A stretch of 64,000 nucleotides of DNA from Desulfuromusa kysingii (GTDB taxonomy: Bacteria; Desulfobacterota; Desulfuromonadia; Desulfuromonadales; Geopsychrobacteraceae): the NCBI RefSeq assembly GCF_900107645.1, contig NZ_FNQN01000010.1, forward strand, positions 1-64,000, in the 5' to 3' direction. Shown piece after piece: positions 25,434-33,962 of the stretch. A program made the translations under genes and the position numbers. The notes beneath the pieces were generated by a model, which saw only the letters and a program-made list of their open reading frames with translations, did not search any database and had not been told where the DNA came from. The stretch's first letter is position 1. Each line of letters opens with the position of its first letter.

Positions 25434-26339
25434 ATGGAATCTCCTCGTAAACAACGCTGGCAGCAGCTACAGTCGGTGTTTGAACCCGGTTTTAAGAAGA
25501 TGTTATTGATTTCGGTCCTGCTCCATTTACTGGTGCCGATTCTGTACTATTCCCCTTTTTTCCCTAAACGCGCTATCGAAAAGCCCCCTGTATATCGCGT
25601 TAACCTCGTCAATAAAATTGTTAAGAATCCACAGGCTGGCCGACCTGAAGCGGCTCCGGTAAAAAAGAAGGCAGTGGTGAAACCACAACCAAAGCCACAA
25701 CCAAAACCTGAACCCAAGCCAGTCGTGATACCAAAACCGATTCCCCCAAAACCGAAACCCGAACCGGTCAAGCCGAAACCGAAACCGCCGGCACCGAAAC
25801 CCGAACCCAAGCCTGAGCCAATAAAAGTGAAACCGCAGCCCAAACCTGAGCCGAAGCCAGCAGTTTCTCAGGCTCAGGAGAATTCGCTGCAGCAGCGATT
25901 GGAACAGATGCGAGCAGCTCAAGAGAGAAAAGCGAGTGAGCAGGCTCGGAAGGATAAAATTGCCGCTCTGAAAGCAGCGGCGCTGGCTGAAAGCAACAAA
26001 ATCACATCACCAATCACTGACGCTCCGGTTGGGGTGTTAGACGGTAAAGGGGATGAAGCTGGAGTTAGTGCTGTCGCTTATGTTCAAGAGTTTATTCAAC
26101 AACAGTGGAGCTTTGCCAAATACCAGGCCGCTGGAAATCCAGAAGCTGAAGTGAAAATGTTTTACAGTGCTGAAGGGACATTACTTCATTATAAATTTGA
26201 AAAGAAATCGGGTAATAATGCCTTTGATGAATCTCTGACTCGAGCCATTGTTAAATCCAAACAGCTCGACCAAACGCTTCCAGAAGCGATGGAATTTCAT
26301 ATTTTCTTTAATCTTAAAGACATGATGGACAAGCCATGA
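25434..26339 (+). CDS. tolA: TolA-like energy transducer with Pro/Lys-rich spacer
   Basis: A 301-residue protein with an N-terminal membrane helix (about 26-45), a long spacer and a globular C-terminal domain of the TonB/TolA type (YVQEFIQQQWSF onward, about 210-301). The spacer (about 80-145) is an extended run of Pro-Lys/Pro-Glu repeats followed by a charged alpha-helical stretch. Such rigid spacers resemble TonB more than the Ala/Lys-rich helix of enteric TolA. It spans the periplasm to contact Pal and TolB. A TTG lies 6 nt upstream; I chose the ATG. It overlaps tolB by 4 nt. Confidence 0.9.
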   Translation: MESPRKQRWQQLQSVFEPGFKKMLLISVLLHLLVPILYYSPFFPKRAIEKPPVYRVNLVNKIVKNPQAGRPEAAPVKKKAVVKPQPKPQPKPEPKPVVIPKPIPPKPKPEPVKPKPKPPAPKPEPKPEPIKVKPQPKPEPKPAVSQAQENSLQQRLEQMRAAQERKASEQARKDKIAALKAAALAESNKITSPITDAPVGVLDGKGDEAGVSAVAYVQEFIQQQWSFAKYQAAGNPEAEVKMFYSAEGTLLHYKFEKKSGNNAFDESLTRAIVKSKQLDQTLPEAMEFHIFFNLKDMMDKP

Positions 26340-27643
26340 AGTATTTTAAAGCTAATCTTTTCATCATCTTGATCCTGTTGTTCCTCGGTTCTACTGCTTT
26401 TGCAGCCAGAATTGAAATCAGTGCGCCGGGAGAACAGACCATTCCTCTCGCCATGCCCCGTTTAGTCTCCATGGGTGTCGGATCGGTGCAACCAGCAGTG
26501 GCAGCAGAATTTCAGCAGGTGTTACAAGGCGATCTGGAACTCTCAGGTCTTTTCGACCTCGTCAATCCCGCCTCTTTTTTGAGTGACGCTCAAAAGCTTG
26601 GTTTGCGGAGAACTGATATCGATTTTCAGCAGTGGCGAATACTCGGAGCTGAAACCCTCATCAAGGGGGGGTATAGTGTCTCTTCCGGGCAAGTCACCGT
26701 TGAGCTGCGTCTTTTTGACGTCATTACGCAGAGATTATTAACTGGCCGACGTTATACCGGTAAACTGGCCGATATCCGTAAGATTGCTCACACCTTTGCC
26801 GATCAAATACTCCTGAGTTTAACTGGTGAAAAAGGCCCCTTTGCGACCAAAATTGCCTATATCTCAAAGCGGACGGGTCACAAAGAGCTATACTTGATGG
26901 ATGTTGATGGTCATCAGTCGAAACAGATGACCAACCATCGCTCGATTGTTCTCAACCCCGACTTTTCCCCTATGCGTAAGGAGTTGATCTTTACTTCTTA
27001 CAGTAAGGATAATCCAGACCTTTACCGCAAGGAGGTCTATACGGGACGCGAATCGCGCTTATCCCTGAAACAAGGTTTAAACATAGGTGGTCGCTATAGC
27101 CCGGATGGGCGCGAGATTGCCATCACCCTCTCCAAGGATAAGAACTCAGAGATCTATTTGATTGGTACAGATGGGACAATTCATAAACGTTTAACCAACC
27201 ATTATAGTATTGATGTCGATCCGAGCTGGAGTCCCAAGGGGAACAAGATTGCTTTCGTTTCTGACCGACGTGGGAATCCCAACGTTTTTATTGTTGATAT
27301 TCGCACCCTCGAAGTGAGTCGCCTGACTTATGAAGGAAAATATAATGTGACCCCAGCTTGGAGTCCAAAAGGGGACAAGATTGCTTTCTCTCGCATGGTT
27401 GATGGTGTCTTTAATATTTTTACAATTCGGGAAGATGGCACCGATGAGCGGCAACTGACCTTTGGCTCGGGGAGCAAAGAACATCCGCGCTGGAGCCCTG
27501 ATGGACGGTTTCTGATTTACTCTGTGGATCAGAGTGGGGGCGACAAATCGATCTGGGTTATGCGTGCTGACGGCACCGGAGCGAAACGAATCTCAGCCCC
27601 AAGGAGCAATGATTCTCATCCGGCGTGGTCCGGTCGTTGGTAA
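26336..27643 (+). CDS. tolB: TolB, periplasmic beta-propeller of the Tol-Pal system
   Basis: A 435-residue exported protein with a signal peptide (about 1-23, ending FAAR), an N-terminal alpha/beta domain and a six-bladed propeller visible as repeated WSPKGDKIAF / YSPDGREIAI / WSPDGRFLIYS elements (about 170-435). It binds Pal and links it to TolA. The start overlaps tolA by 4 nt. The gap to pal (121 bp) contains its own promoter-like sequence. Confidence 0.96.
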   Translation: MKYFKANLFIILILLFLGSTAFAARIEISAPGEQTIPLAMPRLVSMGVGSVQPAVAAEFQQVLQGDLELSGLFDLVNPASFLSDAQKLGLRRTDIDFQQWRILGAETLIKGGYSVSSGQVTVELRLFDVITQRLLTGRRYTGKLADIRKIAHTFADQILLSLTGEKGPFATKIAYISKRTGHKELYLMDVDGHQSKQMTNHRSIVLNPDFSPMRKELIFTSYSKDNPDLYRKEVYTGRESRLSLKQGLNIGGRYSPDGREIAITLSKDKNSEIYLIGTDGTIHKRLTNHYSIDVDPSWSPKGNKIAFVSDRRGNPNVFIVDIRTLEVSRLTYEGKYNVTPAWSPKGDKIAFSRMVDGVFNIFTIREDGTDERQLTFGSGSKEHPRWSPDGRFLIYSVDQSGGDKSIWVMRADGTGAKRISAPRSNDSHPAWSGRW

Positions 27644-27672
27644 AATGATACAATTCTTCCATCAAACTGCTG

Positions 27673-27700
27673 TTGTTTTTATGCGCGGCTTCTGTATAAT
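27673..27700 (+). promoter_or_regulatory. Probable sigma-70 promoter for pal
   Basis: TTGTTT (27673-27678) and TATAAT (27695-27700) are separated by 16 bp, 65 bp upstream of the pal start. This would let pal, an abundant lipoprotein, be made apart from tolQRAB. Confidence 0.6.
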
Positions 27701-27764
27701 AAGTAAGATATGTGTAGAATATAAATCTGTAATCAAATCGCTAATGCGAAAGGAGTCTTTAATC

Positions 27765-28325
27765 ATGACGAAATCAACCATTACCCGCCTGGTGGTGATG
27801 CTCTTTGCCCTGACCCTGTTGGCCTCAGGTTGTGCAAAAAAACCGGTTGCCGAAGAACCTGCAATGATGGAAGCACCTGCTGTTGAGATGCAACAGGAAG
27901 CGCCTGCTGTCGTTGTTGAAGAATCAGTGACCGAAATGGCACCTGCCTATGATGCTGCAGCTGTCGCAAAAGCAGCTGAACTTGCAGCAGCCAAAGGTTT
28001 GGAAATGATCCACTTTGACTTTGACCAATATACCTTAACTGAAGCAGCCAAGGCCACATTGGTCAGCAACGCTGGTTTGCTCAGGGCAGCTCCTAAGGTT
28101 AATGTTCTCATCGAAGGCCATTGTGATGAGCGCGGTTCTGACGAGTACAACCTTGCTTTGGGCGAAAAACGTGCTCTGGCAACCAAGAATTATCTGGTTT
28201 CCCTCGGTGTCTCAGTTGGTCAACTAAACGTCATCTCCTATGGTGAAGAGATGCCGATTGATCCAGCACATAATGTCGATGCCTGGGCTAAAAACCGTCG
28301 TGCAGCTTTCAAGGTTAAACGTTAA
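27765..28325 (+). CDS. pal: Pal, peptidoglycan-associated outer-membrane lipoprotein
   Basis: A 186-residue lipoprotein with the lipobox LASGC (Cys about 22), an Ala/Glu/Met-rich linker (about 25-75) and an OmpA-type peptidoglycan-binding domain (FDFDQYTLTEAAK, GHCDERGSDEYNLALGEKRA, NRRAAFKVKR). It anchors the outer membrane to peptidoglycan and binds TolB/TolA. The start at 27765 follows AAAGGAG; upstream in-frame codons overlap tolB and are not needed. A strong terminator follows. Confidence 0.95.
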   Translation: MTKSTITRLVVMLFALTLLASGCAKKPVAEEPAMMEAPAVEMQQEAPAVVVEESVTEMAPAYDAAAVAKAAELAAAKGLEMIHFDFDQYTLTEAAKATLVSNAGLLRAAPKVNVLIEGHCDERGSDEYNLALGEKRALATKNYLVSLGVSVGQLNVISYGEEMPIDPAHNVDAWAKNRRAAFKVKR

Positions 28326-28345
28326 TCCGAGCCTATAGTTTATCC

Positions 28346-28377
28346 GGGCCGCTCATTTCCCTTGAGCGGCCCTTTTT
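28346..28377 (+). terminator. Rho-independent terminator between pal and cpoB
   Basis: GGGCCGCTCA / TGAGCGGCCC forms a perfect 10-bp stem with a short loop and TTTTT. It lies inside the tol-pal-cpoB run, so cpoB must be expressed by read-through or from its own promoter. Confidence 0.88.
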
Positions 28378-28403
28378 GTTTCAGATCTTCAGGAGGATAT
28401 TCA

Positions 28404-29201
28404 ATGCGCTTTATATTCATACTACTGAGTTTATTGTTATTGTCTGGGTGTGTACCACCTAGTCAGAATCAGTTGCGGATGGAAAAGGATCTGGCAGAAA
28501 TGAAGCGTCGTCTGGCCCAATTAGAAGTGCGCACAGTCGAGACTTCTCAAGCCAAAATCGCTGGTGGAGATACTCAGCAACGGCAAGCGGCAGAGCTGTT
28601 GGCAGGTGTTGATAATCTGCGCGTTGAATTTCAGTCGGTCAATGGTCGCATGGATGACCTCGGGCAAGAAAACCGAGCTTTGGCCAACGAGCTCCAATTG
28701 ATCAAAGATGATATGGGGCTGCAGCTTACTTCATTGACGAATCGGGTCGCCGAACTGGAAGGTCAGGCCCTTACCCAGCAGACGCAATCCGCACAACAAC
28801 AGCCCGAACAGAACCTTAAGCCAGAACCGACAGCAGAACAGCTCTATCAGGATGCCCTTGATGCTATTCGCAATCAGGACAAATATTCTGCTGGTCGCAA
28901 GATGCTGGAATCCTTTGTCAGCAAATACCCAAAGCATGAATTATATATCAACGCCCTGTATTGGATTGGGGAAGCTTACTATGGTGAGAAGCAATACGAA
29001 TCAGCCATCCTTCAGTTTCAGGATGTGATCAGTAAGTATGCTTCGCACCCCAAAGCTGCGGCGGCAATGTTGAAGCAGGCGCTCTCCTTTGATGCCTTGG
29101 GAGACAAAGAAAATGCAAGAACCACAATGCAGAAAGTGATGGCTGAATACCCAGACTCTCCTCAGGCCACGACAGCAAAAAGCTATTTAGAAAAGGGTTA
29201 A
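28404..29201 (+). CDS. cpoB: Tol-Pal associated protein CpoB (YbgF) with TPRs
   Basis: A 265-residue exported protein beginning MRFIFILLSLLLLSGC, a lipoprotein-type signal rather than the cleaved signal of enteric CpoB. A coiled coil (about 24-115, MEKDLAEMKRRLAQLE) is followed by a Gln-rich linker and TPR repeats (about 140-265, LYQDALDAIRNQDKYSAGRKMLESFV). CpoB coordinates outer-membrane constriction with peptidoglycan synthesis. AGGAGG precedes the ATG. It is the last gene of the Tol-Pal region. Confidence 0.9.
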   Translation: MRFIFILLSLLLLSGCVPPSQNQLRMEKDLAEMKRRLAQLEVRTVETSQAKIAGGDTQQRQAAELLAGVDNLRVEFQSVNGRMDDLGQENRALANELQLIKDDMGLQLTSLTNRVAELEGQALTQQTQSAQQQPEQNLKPEPTAEQLYQDALDAIRNQDKYSAGRKMLESFVSKYPKHELYINALYWIGEAYYGEKQYESAILQFQDVISKYASHPKAAAAMLKQALSFDALGDKENARTTMQKVMAEYPDSPQATTAKSYLEKG

Positions 29202-29221
29202 CCAGCCCTGAACTTCAATTC

Positions 29222-29263
29222 AAAAAAAGCAGGACAGCTGTGATGGCTTGTCCTGCTTTTTTT
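29222..29263. terminator. Bidirectional terminator between cpoB and the antiporter gene
   Basis: An A-run, then GCAGGACA / TGTCCTGC, then a T-run forms a stem of up to 15 bp with a 12-nt loop. It serves convergent genes; the antiporter stop codon lies in its right edge. Confidence 0.9.
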
Positions 29264-30998
29264 ATTCTTCCAGATCAATCCGGCGAAAAGCAGCAAGAAC
29301 GTCATTCTGGCTGAGAATCCCAAGTAACTTTTGCGGTTCATCGGGATCAATAACCGGGAAATAACTGATATTCCGTTTCTTCTGAAAGGTTTTTAGGGCG
29401 ATACGGAGTGGGGTGTCTGGTGGGATGGAGTGGTGTGCCGATGAGACCAGATCCCGCGCAACAAGGAGACTTGAAAGGGACTGGTCAAACAACAGATTGC
29501 GGATCTCTGTATAGTTGATGATGCCGATAAAGTTCTGTTCGTCATCGACAACGGGAAAACGGTCATAGCGACTATGGGCAATAATATTCAATAGTTCCTG
29601 AAATTTAGTGCCATGGTGAATGGTCTCAACATTAAGGCGCATGACATGACGCACCAAAATATCGCCGGGATTATCCAAATTGTGACCAGCAGGAAGACCC
29701 AAGTTATTGCGAAAATGGTTAGCGACACTGTGCATCCCTTCCATCCCCCCTTGGGGAGCCCGCTTGCGTAACAACGAGAGCAATGGCACTTCACCTGCTC
29801 TGACCAATCCACAACGGACCGCCAATGGTCCAACCAGTTCAAAGACAACGACTGAACCCAGGATCACCGTTTCAACCAGTTTCCCCCCTTCTGGCCATTG
29901 TTTTGCCAAAGTGGCTGCAAGACCGATAGCCATCCCGGCCTGTGCCAGCAAAGTCATCCCGACCCACCTCTGCTCTCTTTGACCAAAGCCCCCTAGGTGT
30001 GCACCCAAAGAAGCACTCGCCAGTTTTGCAATGGTTCTCGCCAGCACATAGGCAACCCCTAACAAACCAATGCGGGCTAAGGTTTCGATATGGAGATTGG
30101 CGCCAGCAAGGACAAAGAAGACCACATAGAGGGGATAATCGACCTCATTGAGAGCTTTGAGGAGACGATTCCAACGAGGAGAACTATCAGCCAGGATCAT
30201 ACCCAATGCCATGCAGGAGAGGAGAGGTTCGATACCAAGATAGCGGCTGATCACGGCCACAACAGTAACTCCTCCCAGCAGCAAGATCTTGTATTCACTG
30301 GGCAGTTCCATACGCTGTGCCCACAACGACATGACAAAACCGACACTGCCTCCCAGAATCAAAGGGATACAAAGTTGGTAAATGATGGATATTATTCCAC
30401 CATTTGGGGTGACTAATAATTGCGCAGCTATCGAAAAAGCAAACACTGAAAACAAGTTATTCAGGCTGACCAGCGTCAACACCAAGCGGGTAATGGGCCC
30501 CTCTGCCTCATATTCACGGATCACCATCAAAGTGGCTGCTGGTGCTGTGGCAATGCTAATGGTTCCGGTAAATACAGCAAAAAAGAATGATGTCTGGATC
30601 AGACTCAAACCCGTCACGGTTTGCTGTACGATAAAATAATTGACCACAAAAACGGATGCTCCAACCAGCAGTCCGGTAGACAATGTTTCGGTCAATGAAA
30701 AAATTAGCAGGCGCTGTTTCCAGCGACGCAAATTCTCGGTCCGGAGCTGACCACCGATGTTCATCAAGATTAATGCTAAAGCGATATCCGATATCAGGCG
30801 TAATTCATCCAAGTCAGGATGCGAGACGAGGGCTGGAAGATTCAACAGTTCGGCAAATGAGGGGCCGACAAGCAACCCTGCCAGCAGATAGCCCGTGACC
30901 CGAGGGACGCGAAAGAACGCCGCAAAGCGCCCGCCTATCAGTGCTGCGGTCAAGATCACCGCAAGAGAAAAAATGATGTGAAATGAATCAGCTGGCAT
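29262..30998 (-). CDS. CPA2-type cation:proton antiporter with C-terminal CBS pair
   Basis: A 578-residue protein. The first about 390 residues form a Na+/H+ exchanger-type membrane domain with about twelve segments (RVTGYLLAGLLVGPSFAELL near the N-terminus, ALGMILAD, GMTLLAQAGMAIGLAATLAKQ). Residues about 450-575 hold two CBS motifs (MRLNVETIHHGTKFQELLNIIAHSRYDRFPVVDDEQNFIGIINYTEIRN and the following repeat), which usually bind adenine nucleotides and gate activity. It exchanges Na+ or K+ for protons in the inner membrane. No neighbour suggests the ion. Confidence 0.9.
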   Translation of the reverse strand: MPADSFHIIFSLAVILTAALIGGRFAAFFRVPRVTGYLLAGLLVGPSFAELLNLPALVSHPDLDELRLISDIALALILMNIGGQLRTENLRRWKQRLLIFSLTETLSTGLLVGASVFVVNYFIVQQTVTGLSLIQTSFFFAVFTGTISIATAPAATLMVIREYEAEGPITRLVLTLVSLNNLFSVFAFSIAAQLLVTPNGGIISIIYQLCIPLILGGSVGFVMSLWAQRMELPSEYKILLLGGVTVVAVISRYLGIEPLLSCMALGMILADSSPRWNRLLKALNEVDYPLYVVFFVLAGANLHIETLARIGLLGVAYVLARTIAKLASASLGAHLGGFGQREQRWVGMTLLAQAGMAIGLAATLAKQWPEGGKLVETVILGSVVVFELVGPLAVRCGLVRAGEVPLLSLLRKRAPQGGMEGMHSVANHFRNNLGLPAGHNLDNPGDILVRHVMRLNVETIHHGTKFQELLNIIAHSRYDRFPVVDDEQNFIGIINYTEIRNLLFDQSLSSLLVARDLVSSAHHSIPPDTPLRIALKTFQKKRNISYFPVIDPDEPQKLLGILSQNDVLAAFRRIDLEE

Positions 30999-31136
30999 AG
31001 GGAACCGTAATTAAAGAATCATTAAAATTAATAATCTTATCATAGTATTTCATCAAGATGACAATTTGTAGATAAAACTGCGCTGCTGAATTAACCCTTT
31101 TTTAAACTATTTTTTGAGATCAGAGAGGGGAGGCAT

Positions 31137-31559
31137 CTATCTGAGTTGACACGATTTTTGTTGATACGCAAAAAGGGCATAAATCGTCCCATTGTGCATC
31201 CCTCCACAACCAATATCTGATGTTGAGATGGCGAACATGAAAGCAGTCTTTGTCGCCACAATTTCAGCAGCGATTGTTGCGCATTTCTCAATCCGAACAG
31301 AGGCCGTATAGTCTTCTATCGTGCCATAAAAACCGTTCTTGCACGCCTCTTCGTAGCGTTTTTTCAGAACCAGTTTGAACTGTTGGGCATCTTGATCCTG
31401 TTGCCATGCATAGCTCTGAGCCGCAGAATCTCCCCAAAACAGCAGATGCGGGCAAATATTTTGCTGAACTCCGAGAGAAAAGATAAGTTGGCCGCAGACG
31501 GGACAGTGCAGATCAACGGGTTCACTACAGAAATCCAGAGTGATTATCGGAATAGACAT
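31137..31559 (-). CDS. Conserved-looking hypothetical protein with zinc-ribbon-like Cys pattern
   Basis: A 140-residue protein of unknown function. The N-terminal part has LHCPVCGQLIFSLGVQQNICPHLLFWGDSAA, a CxxC plus CPH arrangement that could bind zinc. The rest is mixed alpha/beta with KKRYEEACKNGFYGTIEDYTASVRIEKCATIAAEIVATKTAFMFAISTSDIGCGGMHNG. The frame extends 27 codons upstream, but the ATG at 31559 has GGAGAG 6 nt ahead. It lies downstream of the LysR-type gene on the same strand with 25 bp between, and they may be co-transcribed. Confidence 0.65.
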   Translation of the reverse strand: MSIPIITLDFCSEPVDLHCPVCGQLIFSLGVQQNICPHLLFWGDSAAQSYAWQQDQDAQQFKLVLKKRYEEACKNGFYGTIEDYTASVRIEKCATIAAEIVATKTAFMFAISTSDIGCGGMHNGTIYALFAYQQKSCQLR

Positions 31560-31584
31560 GATAGCTCTCCAGTATTTTTCCGGT

Positions 31585-32541
31585 TCAAGAACCGATACAT
31601 TGAAACCGTTCCAGAACCTGTTTTTTTTGCATCCCGGCAATCATGAAGTCACGAAAGGTTTTTTCCGTCAAAGTTGGAACCTTATCTTGTAGTTGCACCA
31701 GTGAAATCATATTGACCATAACGTTTTTAGTGGTCGCGATAGGGATAATCTCACCCTTCTGAATCTCTTCCCAGATGAGATAGGATGTCGCCACTCCTAG
31801 CCCCATCCCTAACTTCAACCCTGAAATCAAGGCTTCATGACTATCAAGGGTCATCACAACGTTGAGACTCTCCGGAATTTTCTGAAAATGGTGCTTGAAC
31901 CATAACGCCAGAATTGAGGGATCATCTTCATCGGTGATATATTCCTTATCAAGAAGATTCTTAAAGGAGTGATCGCCTGCTATCCTTTCTTGATAATACT
32001 CTTTCGAACAGACCAGCACCATCTCTTCCTTGAGGAGAGGATCAATACTAAAAATATCGGGGAAACTGGGCAATTCAACCTGATTAAAATAGACATCGAC
32101 CAGGGCATAATCCAACTTCCCTTCGCGAATCATGGTGAGCAGAGGAATTGATTCTTTAAACTTTAACTTAAACATCACATCGGGATAGAGTCGCCGGAAT
32201 TCATGACAAAATCGGGGCAGGTATTCTTTACCAAACTCCCTGGGAGCACCTATCCGTAAGGTTCCAGCTGGCCGGTCTGAAGGTTGCCGGATATAAGAAA
32301 TTTCATCCTCCAGCTTAACTACAAACGGCTCAACCAAAGTAAATAACCGTTCCCCTGCCGCCGTAGGAACCAGCTTCTTATGCAATCGGGTAAATAGCGG
32401 AACCTTCAGTTCTGCCTCGAGCTTCTGCAGTTGCTGACTGATCGCCGGTTGAGATAGATGCAGCTTATTTGCCGCACCGACGATGCTGTTCAGCGTATAG
32501 ATATGATAAAAAACTTTAAGGCGATTAAAATCTGGCAGCAT
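31585..32541 (-). CDS. LysR-family transcriptional regulator
   Basis: A 318-residue regulator with an N-terminal winged HTH (FYHIYTLNSIVGAANKLHLSQPAISQQLQKLEAEL, about 10-46) and an effector-binding domain (about 90-300). It is divergent from a 48-codon membrane ORF at 32654 across 112 bp of AT-rich DNA that includes a TAATAATGAATAATT-like dyad, which may be its operator. The effector is unknown. Confidence 0.92.
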   Translation of the reverse strand: MLPDFNRLKVFYHIYTLNSIVGAANKLHLSQPAISQQLQKLEAELKVPLFTRLHKKLVPTAAGERLFTLVEPFVVKLEDEISYIRQPSDRPAGTLRIGAPREFGKEYLPRFCHEFRRLYPDVMFKLKFKESIPLLTMIREGKLDYALVDVYFNQVELPSFPDIFSIDPLLKEEMVLVCSKEYYQERIAGDHSFKNLLDKEYITDEDDPSILALWFKHHFQKIPESLNVVMTLDSHEALISGLKLGMGLGVATSYLIWEEIQKGEIIPIATTKNVMVNMISLVQLQDKVPTLTEKTFRDFMIAGMQKKQVLERFQCIGS

Positions 32542-32653
32542 AATTAAAACTTATCCTATAGCTAATAATGAATAATTTTACTTATACTTCGATTCTGGCT
32601 AACATGCAAGCCATGACAACATGTTTTGTCCTATCTTCTGTGAGGGAATCGTT

Positions 32654-32800
32654 ATGACTTATATTTTTTTAGCTGTATTTGGGGCAATCATCCTTGGACT
32701 CATCACCCTCGGAAGTTGGGAAGGTGAAGGACGAATGGTTAACGCCAACTGGTTAGAAGATGATGAGAAATTTCATTTTATTTCCCGCTGGGGAGCATAG
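32654..32800 (+). CDS. Small putative membrane protein, 48 aa
   Basis: ATG at 32654 preceded by GAGGGA; 48 codons then TAG. The product begins MTYIFLAVFGAIILGLITLGSWEGEG, one membrane helix, followed by a short soluble tail (NWLEDDEKFHFISRWGA). A good ribosome-binding site, a clear helix-plus-tail design, position divergent from a LysR gene and a terminator 42 bp downstream support a real gene. I recognise no family. A role with the LysR regulator is inference from position only. Confidence 0.55.
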   Translation: MTYIFLAVFGAIILGLITLGSWEGEGRMVNANWLEDDEKFHFISRWGA

Positions 32801-32841
32801 TTAGGCGCTCGCACAGAAGCAATGATATTGACTTAATTTAT

Positions 32842-32868
32842 AAAGCAGCCGTTAACGGCTGCTTTTTT
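32842..32868 (+). terminator. Rho-independent terminator after the 48-aa ORF
   Basis: AAAGCAGCCGTTAACGGCTGCTTTTTT is a near-perfect palindrome with a T-run, 42 bp after the small ORF stop. It supports transcription of that ORF. Confidence 0.88.
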
Positions 32869-32983
32869 GCGTTGAGGATAAGTTAAAAGCAAATTTACAT
32901 TTGCCCTCAACCTTTAAGCAGCTGTACACTAGCGAATCGTAGCACCGCGATGACCAGTTTCAAAAGAGAAAGGGAAGTAAACA

Positions 32984-33361
32984 GTGTACACTGAGACAGT
33001 GATGGAGCATTTCAAAAATCCACGTAATATCGGAGTCATAGAAAATCCAACTGCGATTATTCAAGTTGGTGATCCTGATTGTGGAGACACCCTACTTTTA
33101 TCTCTAAAGATTAAAAAAGATCGGGTCGTTGATATAAAGTATAAGGTTTATGGTTGTGCTGCCGCGATTGCGACCTCTTCGATTGCCAGTGAAATGGCCA
33201 TGGGAAAAACCCTCAATGAGGTCTTAAAGATTGATGAGAAAGCGATCACTAAGGCGCTTGGAGGCCTTCCGGGAGAGAAAAACCATTGCTCAAACTTAGC
33301 CGCAGGAGCTTTGCGCGGAGCCATCAACGAATACCGTAAGTCCGCATTAAAAAGGGCATAG
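32984..33361 (+). CDS. NifU/IscU-type iron-sulphur cluster scaffold
   Basis: A 125-residue NifU N-terminal/IscU protein on which [2Fe-2S] clusters are built. The start is MYTETVMEHFKNPRNIG, and the three cluster cysteines are present in DPDCGD, YGCAAAI and KNHCSNL. It lacks the C-terminal NifU domain and has no cysteine desulfurase gene beside it. The start is a GTG with AGGGAAG upstream. plsY follows after 5 bp, probably in one transcript with mltG. Confidence 0.9.
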   Translation: MYTETVMEHFKNPRNIGVIENPTAIIQVGDPDCGDTLLLSLKIKKDRVVDIKYKVYGCAAAIATSSIASEMAMGKTLNEVLKIDEKAITKALGGLPGEKNHCSNLAAGALRGAINEYRKSALKRA

Positions 33362-33366
33362 TCTGC

Positions 33367-33954
33367 ATGACCCTCTACTTGCTTCTTATCCTTGCCTATT
33401 TTATCGGGGCCATCCCAACGGGAGTTATTCTCACCCGCTTGATTGGGAACCACGATATCCGCAATACCGGTAGCGGTAATATCGGTGCAACCAATGTTTA
33501 TCGAATTGCAGGGCGCAAACTCGGAATTGTCACCTTGTTTGGTGATTGTTTGAAGGGGGTCGTTCCGCTGTTGATAGCCCAGCATGGTTTCCATCTTTCA
33601 GAGCAGGGAATTGCTCTGGTCGCACTGGCAGCATTTATTGGTCATTGTTACCCGGTTTATCTCGGATTTAAAGGTGGCAAAGGAGTTGCCACGGCATTAG
33701 GGATTTTTCTGGTTTTGTCTCCCCTTTCTGTTCTTTGTGTCCTTCTCATTTTCATTTTGGCTCTCAGCATCTGGCGCTATATTTCTCTGGCCTCGCTTTC
33801 GGCTGCTGCGGCAATTCCCCTGCCGGTTCTGTTCTTTGAGCGTTCTTATCCTCTGTTTGTGACAGCCCTGATTATTGTGGCGATTGTCATCTGGCGACAC
33901 CGAGCCAACATTGAACGACTTCGCAATGGCACAGAAAGTAAATTCAAGGTCTGA
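33367..33954 (+). CDS. plsY: Glycerol-3-phosphate acyltransferase PlsY
   Basis: A 195-residue inner-membrane enzyme that transfers acyl groups from acyl-phosphate to glycerol-3-phosphate, the first step of phospholipid synthesis. The family motifs are intact: GSGNIGATNVYR (about 38-49), GFKGGKGVATALG (about 99-111), and a C-terminal WRHRANIERLRNGTE. Five membrane segments are expected. It lies 5 bp after the NifU-like gene and 8 bp before mltG. Confidence 0.95.
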   Translation: MTLYLLLILAYFIGAIPTGVILTRLIGNHDIRNTGSGNIGATNVYRIAGRKLGIVTLFGDCLKGVVPLLIAQHGFHLSEQGIALVALAAFIGHCYPVYLGFKGGKGVATALGIFLVLSPLSVLCVLLIFILALSIWRYISLASLSAAAAIPLPVLFFERSYPLFVTALIIVAIVIWRHRANIERLRNGTESKFKV

Positions 33955-33962
33955 GAAAACCT

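Noticed and set aside
25527-25922. Gly/Phe/Arg-rich minus-strand ORFs in tolA
   Set aside because: They are the reverse complement of the Pro/Lys repeat spacer of TolA; the odd composition follows from that.
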